From contig JAUCEF010000016.1 in NCBI GenBank assembly GCA_033558025.1, positions 2,914,001 through 2,978,000 of the forward strand: a stretch of DNA of 64,000 nt. The letters are read 5' to 3'. This stretch comes from Phytophthora sp. 'mugwort'. Lineage: Eukaryota; Oomycota; Peronosporomycetes; Peronosporales; Peronosporaceae. Position 1 is the first letter of the stretch, and every line of letters starts with the position of its first letter. Below the pieces are notes generated by a model that was given only the letters and a program-made list of their open reading frames with translations, was not told where the DNA came from and searched no databases. Shown piece after piece: positions 22,120 to 33,515 of this stretch. The position numbers were made by a program, and so were the translations under genes.

Positions 22120-24878
22120 CGCAGCGTCCCGTATTTGATCACGGGCGAAAACGTCTCGGTGTAGTCGATCCCATACTTCTGCACGAAGCCTTTCGCGACG
22201 AGTCGAGCCTTGAATTTTTCGATGGATCCGTCAGCATTGCGCTTGATCTTGAAGACCCACTTGGTACCGACTGCGCGTTGATTGTTAGGCAGTTTCGCCG
22301 CACGGAAAACACCTCGAAGCCGCATTGACTTGAGTTCAGCGCGAATTGCCTTGCGCCAATGAGCTTCGTCTGGACCGTTCACAGCTTCTTGAAATGTCTT
22401 GGGTTCCGCGCTGTCACTTGCTTCCACCGCATTCGCACTTGCACGCCAGAACATTGGCGAAGTCGAGCTGTCTTCATCGTTGTCTTCCGATTCTTCTTGC
22501 GGCGTAGACGATTCACGTTGGTTTTCTTCTTCCGAGTGGTCGGGAGCACTAGCTTCTTCGAGCCCAACAGTGCGACGTGGGCGCCGAACATTGGCGCGAT
22601 CTTCGTTTTCCGGACGCGATTTCCGCTTCCCCGCCTGCTTGAACACCCTTGTGCCACTGTTGTCGGAGACTTGCATTTCGTCAAAATAGTCGGCAACTTC
22701 GTTGACTCCTTCATCACCAATAGCTTCAGCCCCATCAAGGCTTGACTCATCGAATGTGACATCGCGAGAGATCAGCACCTGCCCCGCCTCGATGTCATAA
22801 ACTCGATACGCCTTGGAACGCTCCTCGTAACCCATGAAAATACCTTCACGAGCTTTGGGATCCCACTTGAGTCGCTTCTCCTTCGGCGTCAAGATATAGG
22901 CCTTGCACCCGAAGATCCGCATGTGCTTGACGTTGGGCTTGGACTTGTAGATGATTTCGAACGGAGTTTTGTCGGGCGACTTCGGAGACGGCAGACGATT
23001 CTTGATGTAAATTGCCGTCATTGCCGCTTCCGCCCAGAACGTCTTGTCCAAGCCAGCGTAGTGAAGCATACTGCGGCCGATAGTCACGATGGTTCGGTTG
23101 GCGCGCTCAGCAGTTGCGTTGGTTTGGTGCGCATACCGAACCGTGGGCTGGACTTCGATGCCGTGGTCTTCGTAGAAAGTCTTGAGCGAGTTGGTCGCGA
23201 ACTCTTTGGCTCCATCATGCCGCACAAACTTCACCTTGGCATCGAATTGCTTCTCCACCTTGGTAATGAAGCGACGCAAGCAGCCTTCGCTTTCCGACTT
23301 GGCTTGCAAGCAGAATCCCGTCATGCAGCTGCTGGCTTCGTCCGTGAGAAGCAGCAAGTAGCGACTGCCACCCAGCGACTCTTCCTCCATGGGTCCACAA
23401 ATATCAAAGTGAAGGAACTCGAACGGCTTGTACTTGGGCTTGTTCGGGTTGCTTGGGAAGGGCTTTTGCACCATTTTTCCTTGTTGGCACCCGCGACACT
23501 GGCTTGAGTTCTTTGACGATGTCGGCATCTTGGCACCCGTGACCATGCCACTTGAGACCATCTTCCGAAGAACGTCGCTGGGTGCGTGACCCATACGTGC
23601 ATGAAGATCGACCGCGTTGATCGATACATCGGTCACCGAATTCGCAGCGAAACTTGGCACCCGGAGCCAGTAGAGACCGTCGATCAGGTCCGCGGAAGCC
23701 ACGATCTTTTTCGACGTCTTGTGTGCGATGTGCATTTCTGCTCCATCAAACACCACCTTGAACTGTCCGCTTCGGTTGATCTGGGGTACCGAAAGCAGAT
23801 TCTTGTTCATACTTGGTACGTAGAGCGCGTCTTGAACGTGGATGTCGCGTTCGCCACCATTAGGCAAGGTGACGCGCTGCATGACCGTTCCAACTCCCTT
23901 GATCTTGGCAGTATTGCCGTTTGCGACAGTGAGTTCACCTTCGTCGCATGCCTTGATGTTGACAAACTTATTCTTGTCATTGCAGATGTGGTGCGTGGCA
24001 CCACTGTCGATGGCCCATGAGCCTTGAAACTTGTTGGTCTTGGAGATACCACACTCCATAGAGACCGCAAACGCGATGAAGTCATCATCGCTGTCGTCGC
24101 GCCATTGGACATTGGTCGCACCGCGACCAGACCGGCCACGTCGTGCACCTCGATTGTCATCCTTTTGCTTGGTCCAGCACTTGTCCACGACGTGTCCCGA
24201 TTTCCCGCAGTAAGTGCAGTGGCGGCTTTCACGCTCGGCATTAAAGGCCCTTGCAGTGTCTTCAATCTTCACCTGAGCAGTCTTCTCGCCCTGCCGCTTG
24301 ATGTGCTCGTTCGTGAGCACCTTGATCACGTCTTGAGTGCGCAGCTCTGCGTTGCTCATCTCCAAGTTGAGAACCACGTTCTCGAAACTCTTGGGCAGAC
24401 TCCGTAACAGGCAGATTGCCACGTCTTCATCCTCCATCTTGGCGCCGATGCTGCTGAGCTTGGCGCTGATGTTGAGGACTTCGTTGCAATGATGAAGTAC
24501 ATTGCCGCCTTCTGCCATCTCAATGCTGAAGAGCTGGCGCTTCAGGTAGATACGACCAGCCTTCTGTGACCCCCCGTAGAGTGAACGCAGACGCGTCCAG
24601 GCCACCCAGGCTTCTTCGCAGTCGTCGACCACATGGTGGTAGTCCGCATCCATGTGGAGCAACATCAGACCGAACGCGATGTTGCTGGACTTGACGTAGT
24701 CGTCCATGGCCCTCGGGTCCGCGAAGCTTGGCGTCGTCTCCCGGTTCACGACGTTCCATACCGACTTGGTCAGGAACACGCCACGCATGTAGCGGTTCCA
24801 GGTGGCGAAGTTGTCGCCGTTGAACTTGTCAATGGAGATCTTGGTATCTTGCACAGACGACATGGTACTTGGGCTCAT
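22116..24878 (-). CDS. gag-pol: B copy 2 ORF1: Gag-protease-integrase-RT N-terminus
   Basis: The 920-codon frame starts at ATG 24878 inside the primer-binding site. Domains follow the order in copy 1: Gag, zinc knuckle, protease DSG, integrase zinc and DDE core ([20 protein letters not shown]), acidic linker, and RT fingers ending KYGTLR at a TGA. Other differences from copy 1 fall in the acidic linker (NSGTR, DHSEE). All catalytic residues of protease and integrase are present, so a Gag-PR-IN product is conceivable. Confidence 0.85.
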   Translation of the reverse strand: MSPSTMSSVQDTKISIDKFNGDNFATWNRYMRGVFLTKSVWNVVNRETTPSFADPRAMDDYVKSSNIAFGLMLLHMDADYHHVVDDCEEAWVAWTRLRSLYGGSQKAGRIYLKRQLFSIEMAEGGNVLHHCNEVLNISAKLSSIGAKMEDEDVAICLLRSLPKSFENVVLNLEMSNAELRTQDVIKVLTNEHIKRQGEKTAQVKIEDTARAFNAERESRHCTYCGKSGHVVDKCWTKQKDDNRGARRGRSGRGATNVQWRDDSDDDFIAFAVSMECGISKTNKFQGSWAIDSGATHHICNDKNKFVNIKACDEGELTVANGNTAKIKGVGTVMQRVTLPNGGERDIHVQDALYVPSMNKNLLSVPQINRSGQFKVVFDGAEMHIAHKTSKKIVASADLIDGLYWLRVPSFAANSVTDVSINAVDLHARMGHAPSDVLRKMVSSGMVTGAKMPTSSKNSSQCRGCQQGKMVQKPFPSNPNKPKYKPFEFLHFDICGPMEEESLGGSRYLLLLTDEASSCMTGFCLQAKSESEGCLRRFITKVEKQFDAKVKFVRHDGAKEFATNSLKTFYEDHGIEVQPTVRYAHQTNATAERANRTIVTIGRSMLHYAGLDKTFWAEAAMTAIYIKNRLPSPKSPDKTPFEIIYKSKPNVKHMRIFGCKAYILTPKEKRLKWDPKAREGIFMGYEERSKAYRVYDIEAGQVLISRDVTFDESSLDGAEAIGDEGVNEVADYFDEMQVSDNSGTRVFKQAGKRKSRPENEDRANVRRPRRTVGLEEASAPDHSEEENQRESSTPQEESEDNDEDSSTSPMFWRASANAVEASDSAEPKTFQEAVNGPDEAHWRKAIRAELKSMRLRGVFRAAKLPNNQRAVGTKWVFKIKRNADGSIEKFKARLVAKGFVQKYGIDYTETFSPVIKYGTLR

Positions 24879-24882
24879 AACC

Positions 24883-25239
24883 TGAAGAAAGGTTACGTTG
24901 GGTCTTGAACTTGACGTAGGGGTCTTGGACACCGCCGAGGCTTGAGGCGAGGCGAGGAAGGAGGCTTGAGAGGTTGAATGGAAATTCAGAAGTGATTGAT
25001 TTATCGGAGCTTACTTTGCCTGCCTACCTGGTATACTACATAGACATGCAACTATGCATCCAATCAATTGGTGCATCCAATCACCATCATTCCGTACTCG
25101 TCCAATCATCCTACTCGTCCAATCATGAGTGGCGTAATCACCGTGGCGTAATCATGGCGAGGGAGCATTGGACCGGTCCGGTTAACCGGTTCGGGTAACT
25201 TGGACTGGTACACTGTACCAAGGAAGTTACCCTGCAACA
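24883..25239 (-). repeat. B-family 5' LTR, copy 2
   Basis: This 357-bp LTR lies next to a primer-binding site with an intact ATG (GGTTATGAGCCC). The right flank TTCTG pairs with 20505-20509. Confidence 0.92.
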
Positions 25240-25244
25240 TTCTG
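25240..25244. repeat. Target-site duplication TTCTG, right of B copy 2
   Basis: This is the second copy of the 5-bp duplication, followed by CTTGGTCCAGC, the complement of the A1 Gag zinc-knuckle tail. Confidence 0.92.
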
Positions 25245-25964
25245 CTTGGTCCAGCACTTGTCAATCGTGTGCCCCACTTTTCCGCAGTACGTACACTGGC
25301 GAGACTCTCGGTCGGTGTTGAACGCCTTGGCCGCGTTCTCCGTCTTCACCGTCGCCGTCTTCTCGCCTTGTCTCTTGATGTGCTCGTTCGTGAGCACCTT
25401 CACGACGTCTTGCGACCGCAGTTCAGCGCTGCTCATCTCCAGTTTCAGCACGACGTTCTCGTAGCTCTTGGGGAGGCTGCGCAACAAGCAGATCGCCACG
25501 TCCTCGTCCTCCATCTTGGCACCGATGCTGCTGAGCTTGGCGCTGATGTTGAGGACCTCGTTGCAATGATGCAACACATTGCCGCCTTCCGACATCTCCA
25601 TGCTGAAGAGTTGGCGCTTCAGGTAGATGCGTCCAGCCTTCTGCGAACCACCGTACAGCGTCTTCAGGCGCGACCAGGCAACCCACGCTTCCTCGCAGTC
25701 GTCGACCACATGGTGGTAGTCCGCGTCCATGTGGAGCAGCATCAGTCCGAAAGCGATGTTGCTCAACTTGACGTAGTCGTCCTTGGCCCGCGAGTCCGTG
25801 TAGCTTGGCGTCGTCTCACGGTTCACGACATGCCACGTCGACTTGGTCAGGAACAGCCACGCATGTAGCGGTTCCACGTCGCGTAGTTGTCCCCGTTGAA
25901 CTTGTCAATGGAGACCTTGGTCGAGGCGTCTTGGGCAGAGGACATGGTGCTTGGGCTTATAACC
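25245..25964 (-). pseudogene. A1 gag 5' part, frameshifted
   Basis: It encodes A Gag from the MSSAQD start (second ATG) to the zinc knuckle. A one-base deletion near 25855 (GGAACAGCCAC where other copies have GGAACACGCCAC) breaks the frame early in Gag. The primer-binding site is mutated to GGTTATAAGCCC, removing the first ATG. A1 would therefore be dead even without the B insertion. Confidence 0.9.
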
Positions 25965-26314
25965 TGATGAAAGGTATGGATCTTGGACACGAAGCTTGTA
26001 CGAATCGGAGGGAGGGACGTCGCAGACGGCGGGACCGGAGCGAAGGCACTTGAGGGGTAGAATGAAGATTCGAAAGTGATTGAATTGTTGGAGCTTACAC
26101 CCTACTGTTATAGACACGCGACCCTGCGTCCTATCACCTAGTGCATTTAATCAACCATCACTCACCGGTGTTCGTCCAATCATCCTACTCGTCTAATCAT
26201 CGGTGGCGTAAACAACTTACCGTAATCACCATAATCAACGTGGGTTCGGATTGGACCGGTTCGGGTTAACCGGTTCACGGCTAATAACTGATACCAAACC
26301 GGTAACCGTCAATA
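25965..26314 (-). repeat. A-family LTR shared by A1 and A2
   Basis: This 350-bp LTR is in 5' position for A1 (primer-binding site on its left) and 3' position for A2 (polypurine-tract complement at 26315-26323 on its right). It carries the A1 variant CATTTAATC and a private GTACGAATCGG change. One LTR between two bodies without target duplications is the mark of LTR-LTR recombination. Confidence 0.9.
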
Positions 26315-26321
26315 CGCCCCC

Positions 26322-29300
26322 TCAATGCGAAGTCCCACGAATGCCGAGAGCCGCCGTCAGATCCGTATGGCGTGGTCCCGCGAGAGCCTTCGTCATGATG
26401 TCCGCTAGCATCACAGAAGTCTCGCAGTACTCGAGCTTGACTTCACCGCGCTTCACTTCATCGCGGATGTGGTGGTACTTGATGTCGATGTGCTTGGCGC
26501 GACCGTGGTTTACTGGGTTCTTCGTCATCTTGATGCACGACTGGTTGTCTTCGCGGATCATGAGCTCGGGTCCAGTCTCATTAGCGGCCGCCAGAATCTC
26601 GCGCAGCAGGCGATGAATCCACTTGCCCTCTTGGATCGCCAGACTGAGTGCGATGTACTCCGCCTCACTCGTAGACAGCGAAACACTTGACTGCTTCTTG
26701 CTTCCCCAGCTCACTGGTGCACCCATTAGCATGAACGTGTAGCCGGAAGTCGACTTGCGGTCCGCGAGGTCGCCAGCCCAGTCCGCGTCCGAGTACCCGC
26801 GAAAGTCGATGTTGTCGCCCGGCTTGAAGCAGATCCCATGCGTCTTGGTGCCTTGCAGGTAGCGAAAGATACGCTTGACCGCAACCCAGTGTTCTTCTTG
26901 AGGGTTCTCCATGAAGCGCGACGCATAGCCAACGGCGTACGCGATGTCCGGGCGCGTGGCAGTCATCAAGTGCATCAGAGCACCAACAGCTTCGCGAAAC
27001 GGAGCGTTCACCTTGGTCGCTGCGTCACTTGAAATCAGTCGAGTGCTTATGTCGACGGGACTCACTACGGCCTTGCACTCGTCCATACCAAAACGCTTGA
27101 GAATGTCATCCACATAGCGGCGCTGACACATCGTCACGCTGCCGTCCGGGCCGTCCACCAATTCGATCCCAAGAACGAACGCGCACTTGCCGCTGTCGGT
27201 CATCTCGAAGCGTGTCTTGAGGTCGGTCTTCGTGCGTGAGATCAGTTCGGGTGAACTTCCGGTAATCAGCACGTCATCCACGTAGACCAGCACTAGCACG
27301 CAGTGACCGTCAACGATCTTGATGTAGAGGCACGGGTCGAACGCCGATACTTGAAAGCCGATGGAGCACACGAACTCGTCGAAGGTCTCGTTCCACACGC
27401 GCGAAGCTTGCTTGAGACCGTAGATCGCCTTGACCAGTTCCAGGCAGTCGAAGTCATCGTCCAGCTCGACCCCTTCTGGCACCACGCAGTACACGACTTC
27501 CTTCATGATGCCGTACAGAAATGCCGTTACCACGTCGAGTTGGTCGAGGGGCCAGCCAAAATACTTGGCAATCGCGATGATCATGCGCAGCGTCACGTAC
27601 TTGACCACGGGCGAGAACGTCTCGGTGTAGTCGATGCCGTACTTCTGCTTGAACCCCTTGGCCACGAGGCGCGCCTTGTACTTCTCGATCGATCCGTCCG
27701 CTTTGCGCTTGATCTTGAACACCCACTTGGTGCCGATGGCGCGTTGTCCGTTAGGCAACTTGGCAGCACGAAACACACCACGAAGTCGCATCGATTCGAG
27801 CTCAGCACGAATCGCCTTGCGCCAGTGCACTTGGTCGGGGCCGTTCACCGCTTCTTGGAATGTCGTCGGCTCCGATAGATCGCCTGTTTCGACGGCATTG
27901 GCACTTGCACGCCAAAAAACTGGTGGAGTCGATTCTTCATCTTGGTCTCCAGACTTTTCTTCTTCGTCTGCGTCTGCTCGGTGCGGAGGGGAGTAGTTCG
28001 GCGCACTTGCTTCTTCCAGTCCAGGTCGATGACGCACAGCTCGCGGTTTTCTGGCAGCTTCATCTTCGTCACTCGGGCGGCTCTTGCGCTTCCCTGCCTG
28101 CGTGTACTCCGTCTGGCGGAAACCATCATTGTCGATGTCGAGCGAGTCGAAGTCCAGGTCGTCGACATCTTCATCGGAAATCGTCGGTGAACATCCAAAG
28201 GTTGATTCATCGAAGTTGACATCGCGACTGATAACCACCTGCCCCGCCTCGATGTCATAAAGTCGATACGCCTTGGACACTTCTTCGTAACCCAGGAACA
28301 GTCCAGCGCGAGCCTTGGGATCCCACTTGAGCCGCTTCTCCTTCGGAGTCAGAATGTACGTCCGACAGCCGAACACACGCATGTGCTTCACACTCGGCTT
28401 GGAGTTGTAAACGATCTCGAACGGAGTCTTGTGCTCGATCTTGGGTGATGGCAGACGATTCTTCACGTAGATGGCAGTCATGGCCGCCTCAGCCCAGAAA
28501 CACTTGTCCAGCTTAGCGTGATGCAGCATGCTGCGGCCGATCGTGACGATAGTTCGGATAGCTCGCTCTGCCGTGCCGTTCGTCTGGTGCGCGTACGGAA
28601 CCGTGGTTTGCTGCTCGATGCCTTCGTCTTCGTAAAAATCCTTGAGCGAGTTAGTCGCAAACTCACGAGCTCCGTCGTGCCGCACAAACTTGACCTTCTT
28701 GCCAAACTGCGTCTGCACCTTCATGATGTATGTCTTGATGCAGTCTTCACTCTCCGACTTGGCACGCAGACAGAAACCCTTCATGCATCCGCTGGCTTCG
28801 TCCACGATCAGGAGCAGATACTTGCTGCCACCAAGCGAGTTTTCTTCCATGAGTCCGCAGATATCGAAGTGGAGCAGCTCAAATGTGTCGTAGCGACGCT
28901 TGTCACGGTTGTTTGGGAATGGTTTTTGGACCATTTTACCTTGCTGGCAACCACGACACAGACTTGGTCCGCTCGACTTGAAAGGTGCCTTCGCGTCCTT
29001 GATCATGTGGTTGTCGACCATCTTGCGAAGCACCTCAACCGGAGCGTGACCCATGCGCGCGTGCAGGTCGACAGTCTTGCCACTCGTCGCCGCATTCGCC
29101 GATCGCTGAGGCGTCTGAAGCCAGTAGAGTCCATCCATGAGGTTTGCCGTCGCCACCAGTTGCTTGGAGCCTTTGTGCGCAATCTGCATCTTGGTGCCGT
29201 CGAACACCACTTGAAACTTGTCACTTTTGTTGATCTGCGGTACCGAAAGCAGATTCTTGCTCATGCTTGGCACGTACAGCGCGTTCTTGATCTCGATCTC

Positions 29301-29395
29301 GCGCTCGTCGCCATTGGGCAGAACCACTTGTTCCACGATGGTCCCCACACCCATGATGGTTGCCGTCGGCCACCGAAAGTTCGCCTTCGTTCCGC
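26322..29395 (-). pseudogene. A2 pol (protease tail, integrase, RT, RNase H)
   Basis: The open minus-strand frame from [11 protein letters not shown] near 29350 to ALGIRGTSH at 26322 contains the integrase zinc motif, DDE core, RT with YVDD and RNase H. It is separated from gag by two deletions: 8 bp near 29360 in the codons around GNKAAIMG, and 2 bp near 29398. The 1107-codon frame that covers it begins out of frame in gag and is not the natural protein. DICGLMEE replaces DICGPMEE beside the first catalytic Asp. Confidence 0.88.
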
Positions 29396-30346
29396 TCACA
29401 AATGGACGAACTTGGTCTTGTCGTTGCAGATGTGGTGCGTTGCGCCGCTGTCGACCGCCCACATCCCGGACACATTCTTGCCCGTCGAAACCCCACATTC
29501 CAGTGAAACCGTGAACGCTACTCGATCGTAGTCGTAGTCGTAGCCGTTGCTGTCGTTTCTCCACTGGATGTTGTTGGCCCCGCGTCCACGGCCGTTGCCG
29601 CCGCGTCTCGGCCCTCGGTTCTCGTCCTTCTGCTTGGTCCAGCACTTGTCAATCGTGTGCCCCACTTTTCCGCAGTACGTACACTGGCGAGACTCTCGGT
29701 CGGTGTTGAACGCCTTGGCCGCGTTCTCCGTCTTCACCGTCGCCGTCTTCTCGCCTTGTCTCTTGATGTGCTCGTTCGTGAGCACCTTCACGACGTCTTG
29801 CGACCGCAGTTCAGCGCTGCTCATCTCCAGTTTCAGCACGACGTTCTCGTAGCTCTTGGGGAGGCTGCGCAACAAGCAGATCGCCACGTCCTCGTCCTCC
29901 ATCTTGGCACCGATGCTGCTGAGCTTGGCGCTGATGTTGAGGACCTCGTTGCAATGATGCAACACATTGCCGCCTTCCATCTCCATGCTGAAGAGTTGGC
30001 GCTTCAGGTAGATGCGTCCAGCCTTCTGCGAACCACCGTACAGCATCTTCAGGCGCGACCAGGCAACCCACGCTTCCTCGCAGTCGTCGACCACATGGTG
30101 GTAGTCCGCGTCCATGTGGAGCAGCATCAGTCCGAAAGCGATGTTGCTCAACTTGACGTAGTCGTCCTTGGCCCGCGAGTCCGTGTAGCTTGGCGTCGTC
30201 TCACGGTTCACGACATGCCACGTCGACTTGGTCAGGAACACGCCACGCATGTAGCGGTTCCACGTCGCGTAGTTGTCCCCGTTGAACTTGTCAATGGAGA
30301 CCTTGGTCGAGGCGTCTTGGGCAGAGGACATGGTGCTTGGGCTCAT
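29396..30346 (-). CDS. A2 Gag-protease, truncated by frameshift
   Basis: From ATG 30346 (in the primer-binding site) the frame encodes Gag, the zinc knuckle [14 protein letters not shown] and the protease motif [11 protein letters not shown]. It then stops after KTKFVHL because of the 2-bp deletion that also occurs in array units 1, 3 and 4. It is 316 codons long. A 3-bp deletion changes MEMSEGG to MEMEGG, also found in unit 5. It could make Gag plus an incomplete protease. Confidence 0.8.
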   Translation of the reverse strand: MSPSTMSSAQDASTKVSIDKFNGDNYATWNRYMRGVFLTKSTWHVVNRETTPSYTDSRAKDDYVKLSNIAFGLMLLHMDADYHHVVDDCEEAWVAWSRLKMLYGGSQKAGRIYLKRQLFSMEMEGGNVLHHCNEVLNISAKLSSIGAKMEDEDVAICLLRSLPKSYENVVLKLEMSSAELRSQDVVKVLTNEHIKRQGEKTATVKTENAAKAFNTDRESRQCTYCGKVGHTIDKCWTKQKDENRGPRRGGNGRGRGANNIQWRNDSNGYDYDYDRVAFTVSLECGVSTGKNVSGMWAVDSGATHHICNDKTKFVHL

Positions 30347-30350
30347 AACC

Positions 30351-30700
30351 TGATGAAAGGTATGGATCTTGGACACGAAGCTTGTACGAAGCGGAGGGAG
30401 GGACGTCGCAGACGGCGGGACCGGAGCGAAGGCACTTGAGGGGTAGAATGAAGATTCGAAAGTGATTGAATTGTTGGAGCTTACACCCTACTGTTATAGA
30501 CACGCGACCCTGCGTCCTATCACCTAGTGCATCTAATCAACCATCACTCACCGGTGTTCGTCCAATCATCCTACTCGTCTAATCATCGGTGGCGTAAACA
30601 ACTTACCGTAATCACCATAATCAACGTGGGTTCGGATTGGACCGGTTCGGGTTAACCGGTTCACGGCTAATAACTGATACCAAACCGGTAACCGTCAATA
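30351..30700 (-). repeat. A LTR, array position 1 (5' LTR of A2)
   Basis: This 350-bp LTR is the 5' LTR of A2, with an intact primer-binding site on its left (30335-30350). It is directly followed by ATTGGCACTTGC, the truncated pol of unit 1, not by a polypurine-tract complement. Confidence 0.92.
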
Positions 30701-32207
30701 ATTGGCACTTGCACGCCAAAAAACTGGTGGAGTCGATTCTTCATCTTGGTCTCCAGACTTTTCTTCTTCGTCTGCGTCTGCTCGGTGCGGAGGGGAGTAG
30801 TTCGGCGCACTTGCTTCTTCCAGTCCAGGTCGATGACGCACAGCTCGCGGTTTTCTGGCAGCTTCATCTTCGTCACTCGGGCGGCTCTTGCGCTTCCCTG
30901 CCTGCGTATACTCCGTCTGGCGGAAACCATCATTGTCGATGTCGAGCGAGTCGAAGTCCAGGTCGTCGACATCTTCATCGGAAATCGTCGGTGAACATCC
31001 AAAGGTCGACTCATCGAAGTTGACATCGCGACTGATAACCACCTGCCCCGCCTCGATGTCATAAAGTCGATACGCCTTGGACACTTCTTCGTAACCCAGG
31101 AACAGTCCAGCGCGAGCCTTGGGATCCCACTTGAGCCGCTTCTCCTTCGGAGTCAGAATGTACGTCCGACAGCCGAACACACGCATGTGCTTCACACTCG
31201 GCTTGGAGTTGTAAACGATCTCGAACGGAGTCTTGTGCTCGATCTTGGGTGATGGCAGACGATTCTTCACGTAGATGGCAGTCATGGCCGCCTCAGCCCA
31301 GAAACACTTGTCCAGCTTAGCGTGATGCAGCATGCTGCGGCCGATCGTGACGATAGTTCGGATAGCTCGCTCTGCCGTGCCGTTCGTCTGGTGCGCGTAC
31401 GGAACCGTGGTTTGCTGCTCGATGCCTTCGTCTTCGTAGAAGTCGTTGAGCGAGTTGGTCGCAAACTCACGAGCTCCGTCGTGCCGCACAAACTTGACCT
31501 TCTTGCCGAACTGCTTCTGCACCTTCATGATGTACGTCTTGATGCAGTCTTCGCTCTCCGACTTGGCACGCAGGCAGAAACCCTTCATGCATCCACTGGC
31601 TTCGTCCACGATCAGTAGCAGGTACTTGCTGCCGCCAAGCGAGTTTTCCTCCATGGGTCCGCAGATGTCGAAGTGGAGCAGCTCAAATGTGTCGTAGCGA
31701 CGCTTGTCACGGTTGCTTGGGAATGGTTTTTGGACCATTTTACCTTGCTGGCAACCACGACACAGACTTGGTCCGCTCGACTTGAAAGGTGCCTTCGCGT
31801 CCTTGATCATGTGGTTGTCGACCATCTTGCGAAGCACCTCAACCGGAGCGTGACCCATGCGCGCGTGCAGGTCGACAGTCTTGCCACTCGTCGCCGCATT
31901 CGCCGATCGCTGAGGCGTCTGAAGCCAGTAGAGTCCATCCATGAGGTTTGCCGTCGCCACCAGTTGCTTGGAGCCTTTGTGCGCAATCTGCATCTTGGTG
32001 CCGTCGAACACCACTTGAAACTTGTCACTTTTGTTGATCTGCGGTACCGAAAGCAGATTCTTGCTCATGCTTGGCACGTACAGCGCGTTCTTGATCTCGA
32101 TCTCGCGCTCGTCGCCATTGGGCAGAACCACTTGTTCCACGATGGTCCCCACACCCATGATGGCCGCCTTGTTGCCATCGGCCACCGAAAGTTCGCCTTC
32201 GTTCCGC
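30695..32207 (-). pseudogene. Unit 1 protease tail and integrase, frame lost from gag
   Basis: The minus-strand frame covers [12 protein letters not shown] through the integrase zinc motif (HARMGH, CRGC), the DDE core ([21 protein letters not shown]) and the acidic linker to ASAN, then Tyr and a stop supplied by the LTR start TATTGA. A 2-bp deletion near 32207 separates it from the Gag frame. The bases CGTATACTCCG near 30905 are shared only with unit 2. Confidence 0.85.
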
Positions 32208-33161
32208 TCACAAATGGACGAACTTGGTCTTGTCGTTGCAGATGTGGTGCGTTGCGCCGCTGTCGACCGCCCACATCCCGGACACATTCTTGCCCGTCGA
32301 AACCCCACATTCCAGTGAAACCGCGAACGCTACTCGATCGTAGTCGTAGTCGTAGCCGTTGCTGTCGTTTCTCCACTGGATGTTGTTGGCCCCGCGTCCA
32401 CGGCCGTTGCCGCCGCGTCTCGGCCCTCGGTTCTCGTCCTTCTGCTTGGTCCAGCACTTGTCAATCGTGTGCCCCACTTTTCCGCAGTACGTACACTGGC
32501 GAGACTCTCGGTCGGTGTTGAACGCCTTGGCCGCGTTCTCCGTCTTCACCGTCGCCGTCTTCTCGCCTTGTCTCTTGATGTGCTCGTTCGTGAGCACCTT
32601 CACGACGTCTTGCGACCGCAGTTCAGCGCTGCTCATCTCCAGTTTCAGCACGACGTTCTCGTAGCTCTTGGGGAGGCTGCGCAACAAGCAGATCGCCACG
32701 TCCTCGTCCTCCATCTTGGCACCGATGCTGCTGAGCTTGGCGCTGATGTTGAGGACCTCGTTGCAATGATGCAACACATTGCCGCCTTCCGACATCTCCA
32801 TGCTGAAGAGTTGGCGCTTCAGGTAGATGCGTCCAGCCTTCTGCGAACCACCGTACAGCATCTTCAGGCGCGACCAGGCAACCCACGCTTCCTCGCAGTC
32901 GTCGACCACATGGTGGTAGTCCGCGTCCATGTGGAGCAGCATCAGTCCGAAAGCGATGTTGCTCAACTTGACGTAGTCGTCCTTGGCCCGCGAGTCCGTG
33001 TAGCTTGGCGTCGTCTCACGGTTCACGACATGCCACGTCGACTTGGTCAGGAACACGCCACGCATGTAGCGGTTCCACGTCGCGTAGTTGTCCCCGTTGA
33101 ACTTGTCAATGGAGACCTTGGTCGAGGCGTCTTGGGCAGAGGACATGGTGCTTGGGCTCAT
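32208..33161 (-). CDS. Unit 1 Gag-protease, truncated
   Basis: This 317-codon frame runs from ATG 33161: Gag, zinc knuckle, protease DSGATHH, stop after KFVHL. Unlike A2 it keeps MEMSEGG. The stop is caused by the CGCTCACAAATGG allele (2 bp missing from CGCTCAATCAAATGG). Confidence 0.8.
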   Translation of the reverse strand: MSPSTMSSAQDASTKVSIDKFNGDNYATWNRYMRGVFLTKSTWHVVNRETTPSYTDSRAKDDYVKLSNIAFGLMLLHMDADYHHVVDDCEEAWVAWSRLKMLYGGSQKAGRIYLKRQLFSMEMSEGGNVLHHCNEVLNISAKLSSIGAKMEDEDVAICLLRSLPKSYENVVLKLEMSSAELRSQDVVKVLTNEHIKRQGEKTATVKTENAAKAFNTDRESRQCTYCGKVGHTIDKCWTKQKDENRGPRRGGNGRGRGANNIQWRNDSNGYDYDYDRVAFAVSLECGVSTGKNVSGMWAVDSGATHHICNDKTKFVHL

Positions 33162-33165
33162 AACC

Positions 33166-33515
33166 TGATGAAAGGTATGGATCTTGGACACGAAGCTTGT
33201 ACGAAGCGGAGGGAGGGACGTCGCAGACGGCGGGACCGGAGCGAAGGCACTTGAGGGGTAGAATGAAGATTCGAAAGTGATTGAATTGTTGGAGCTTACA
33301 CCCTACTGTTATAGACACGCGACCCTGCGTCCTATCACCTAGTGCATCTAATCAACCATCACTCACCGGTGTTCGTCCAATCATCCTACTCGTCTAATCA
33401 TCGGTGGCGTAAACAACTTACCGTAATCACCATAATCAACGTGGGTTCGGATTGGACCGGTTCGGGTTAACCGGTTCACGGCTAATAACTGATACCAAAC
33501 CGGTAACCGTCAATA
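33166..33515 (-). repeat. A LTR, array position 2
   Basis: This 350-bp LTR lies between the unit 1 primer-binding site and the truncated pol of unit 2. No polypurine tract lies next to it. Confidence 0.92.

Larger units (their letters stand above)
20510..25239 (-). mobile_element. B-family copia element, copy 2
   Basis: This 4730-bp element with paired TTCTG target duplications is nested in A1. It is almost identical to copy 1. Visible residue differences in ORF1 are few (for example KYGTLR against KYGMLR and SSLDG against SSFDG). The same 17-bp LTR difference and the same pol frameshift occur in both. It was inserted once and later duplicated as part of a larger segment. Confidence 0.93.
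16832..26314 (-). mobile_element. A-family element A1, split by B copy 2
   Basis: It has LTRs at 16832-17181 and 25965-26314, pol at 17182-20509 and gag at 25245-25964. B copy 2 sits between with target duplication TTCTG. Both A LTRs carry the variant GTGCATTTAATC where other A LTRs have GTGCATCTAATC, supporting that they belong together. The right LTR also serves as the 3' LTR of A2, and the left one abuts another gag fragment, so both ends were shared by LTR-LTR recombination. Confidence 0.85.
25965..30700 (-). mobile_element. A-family element A2 (full length, mutated)
   Basis: This 4736-bp element has two LTRs and complete gag-pol content in minus orientation. The right flank is ATTGG (30701-30705), which in A elements lies inside pol at the ASAN codons. 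A2 is thus the best candidate for the element that inserted into another A element and founded the tandem array. Its left flank was lost when the left LTR recombined with A1. Confidence 0.85.

Noticed and set aside
29396..29645. Start of the 1107-codon frame at 26322-29645
   Set aside because: Its first about 100 codons are gag read in the wrong frame, joined to pol by an 8-bp and a 2-bp deletion. It is not a fusion protein.
29657..30439. Plus-strand frames of 260-282 codons over every gag copy (for example 29657-30439, 32469-33254, 46546-47331)
   Set aside because: They are exact antisense shadows of Gag, repeat with every copy, have no domain of their own, and follow from the codon composition of the sense frame.
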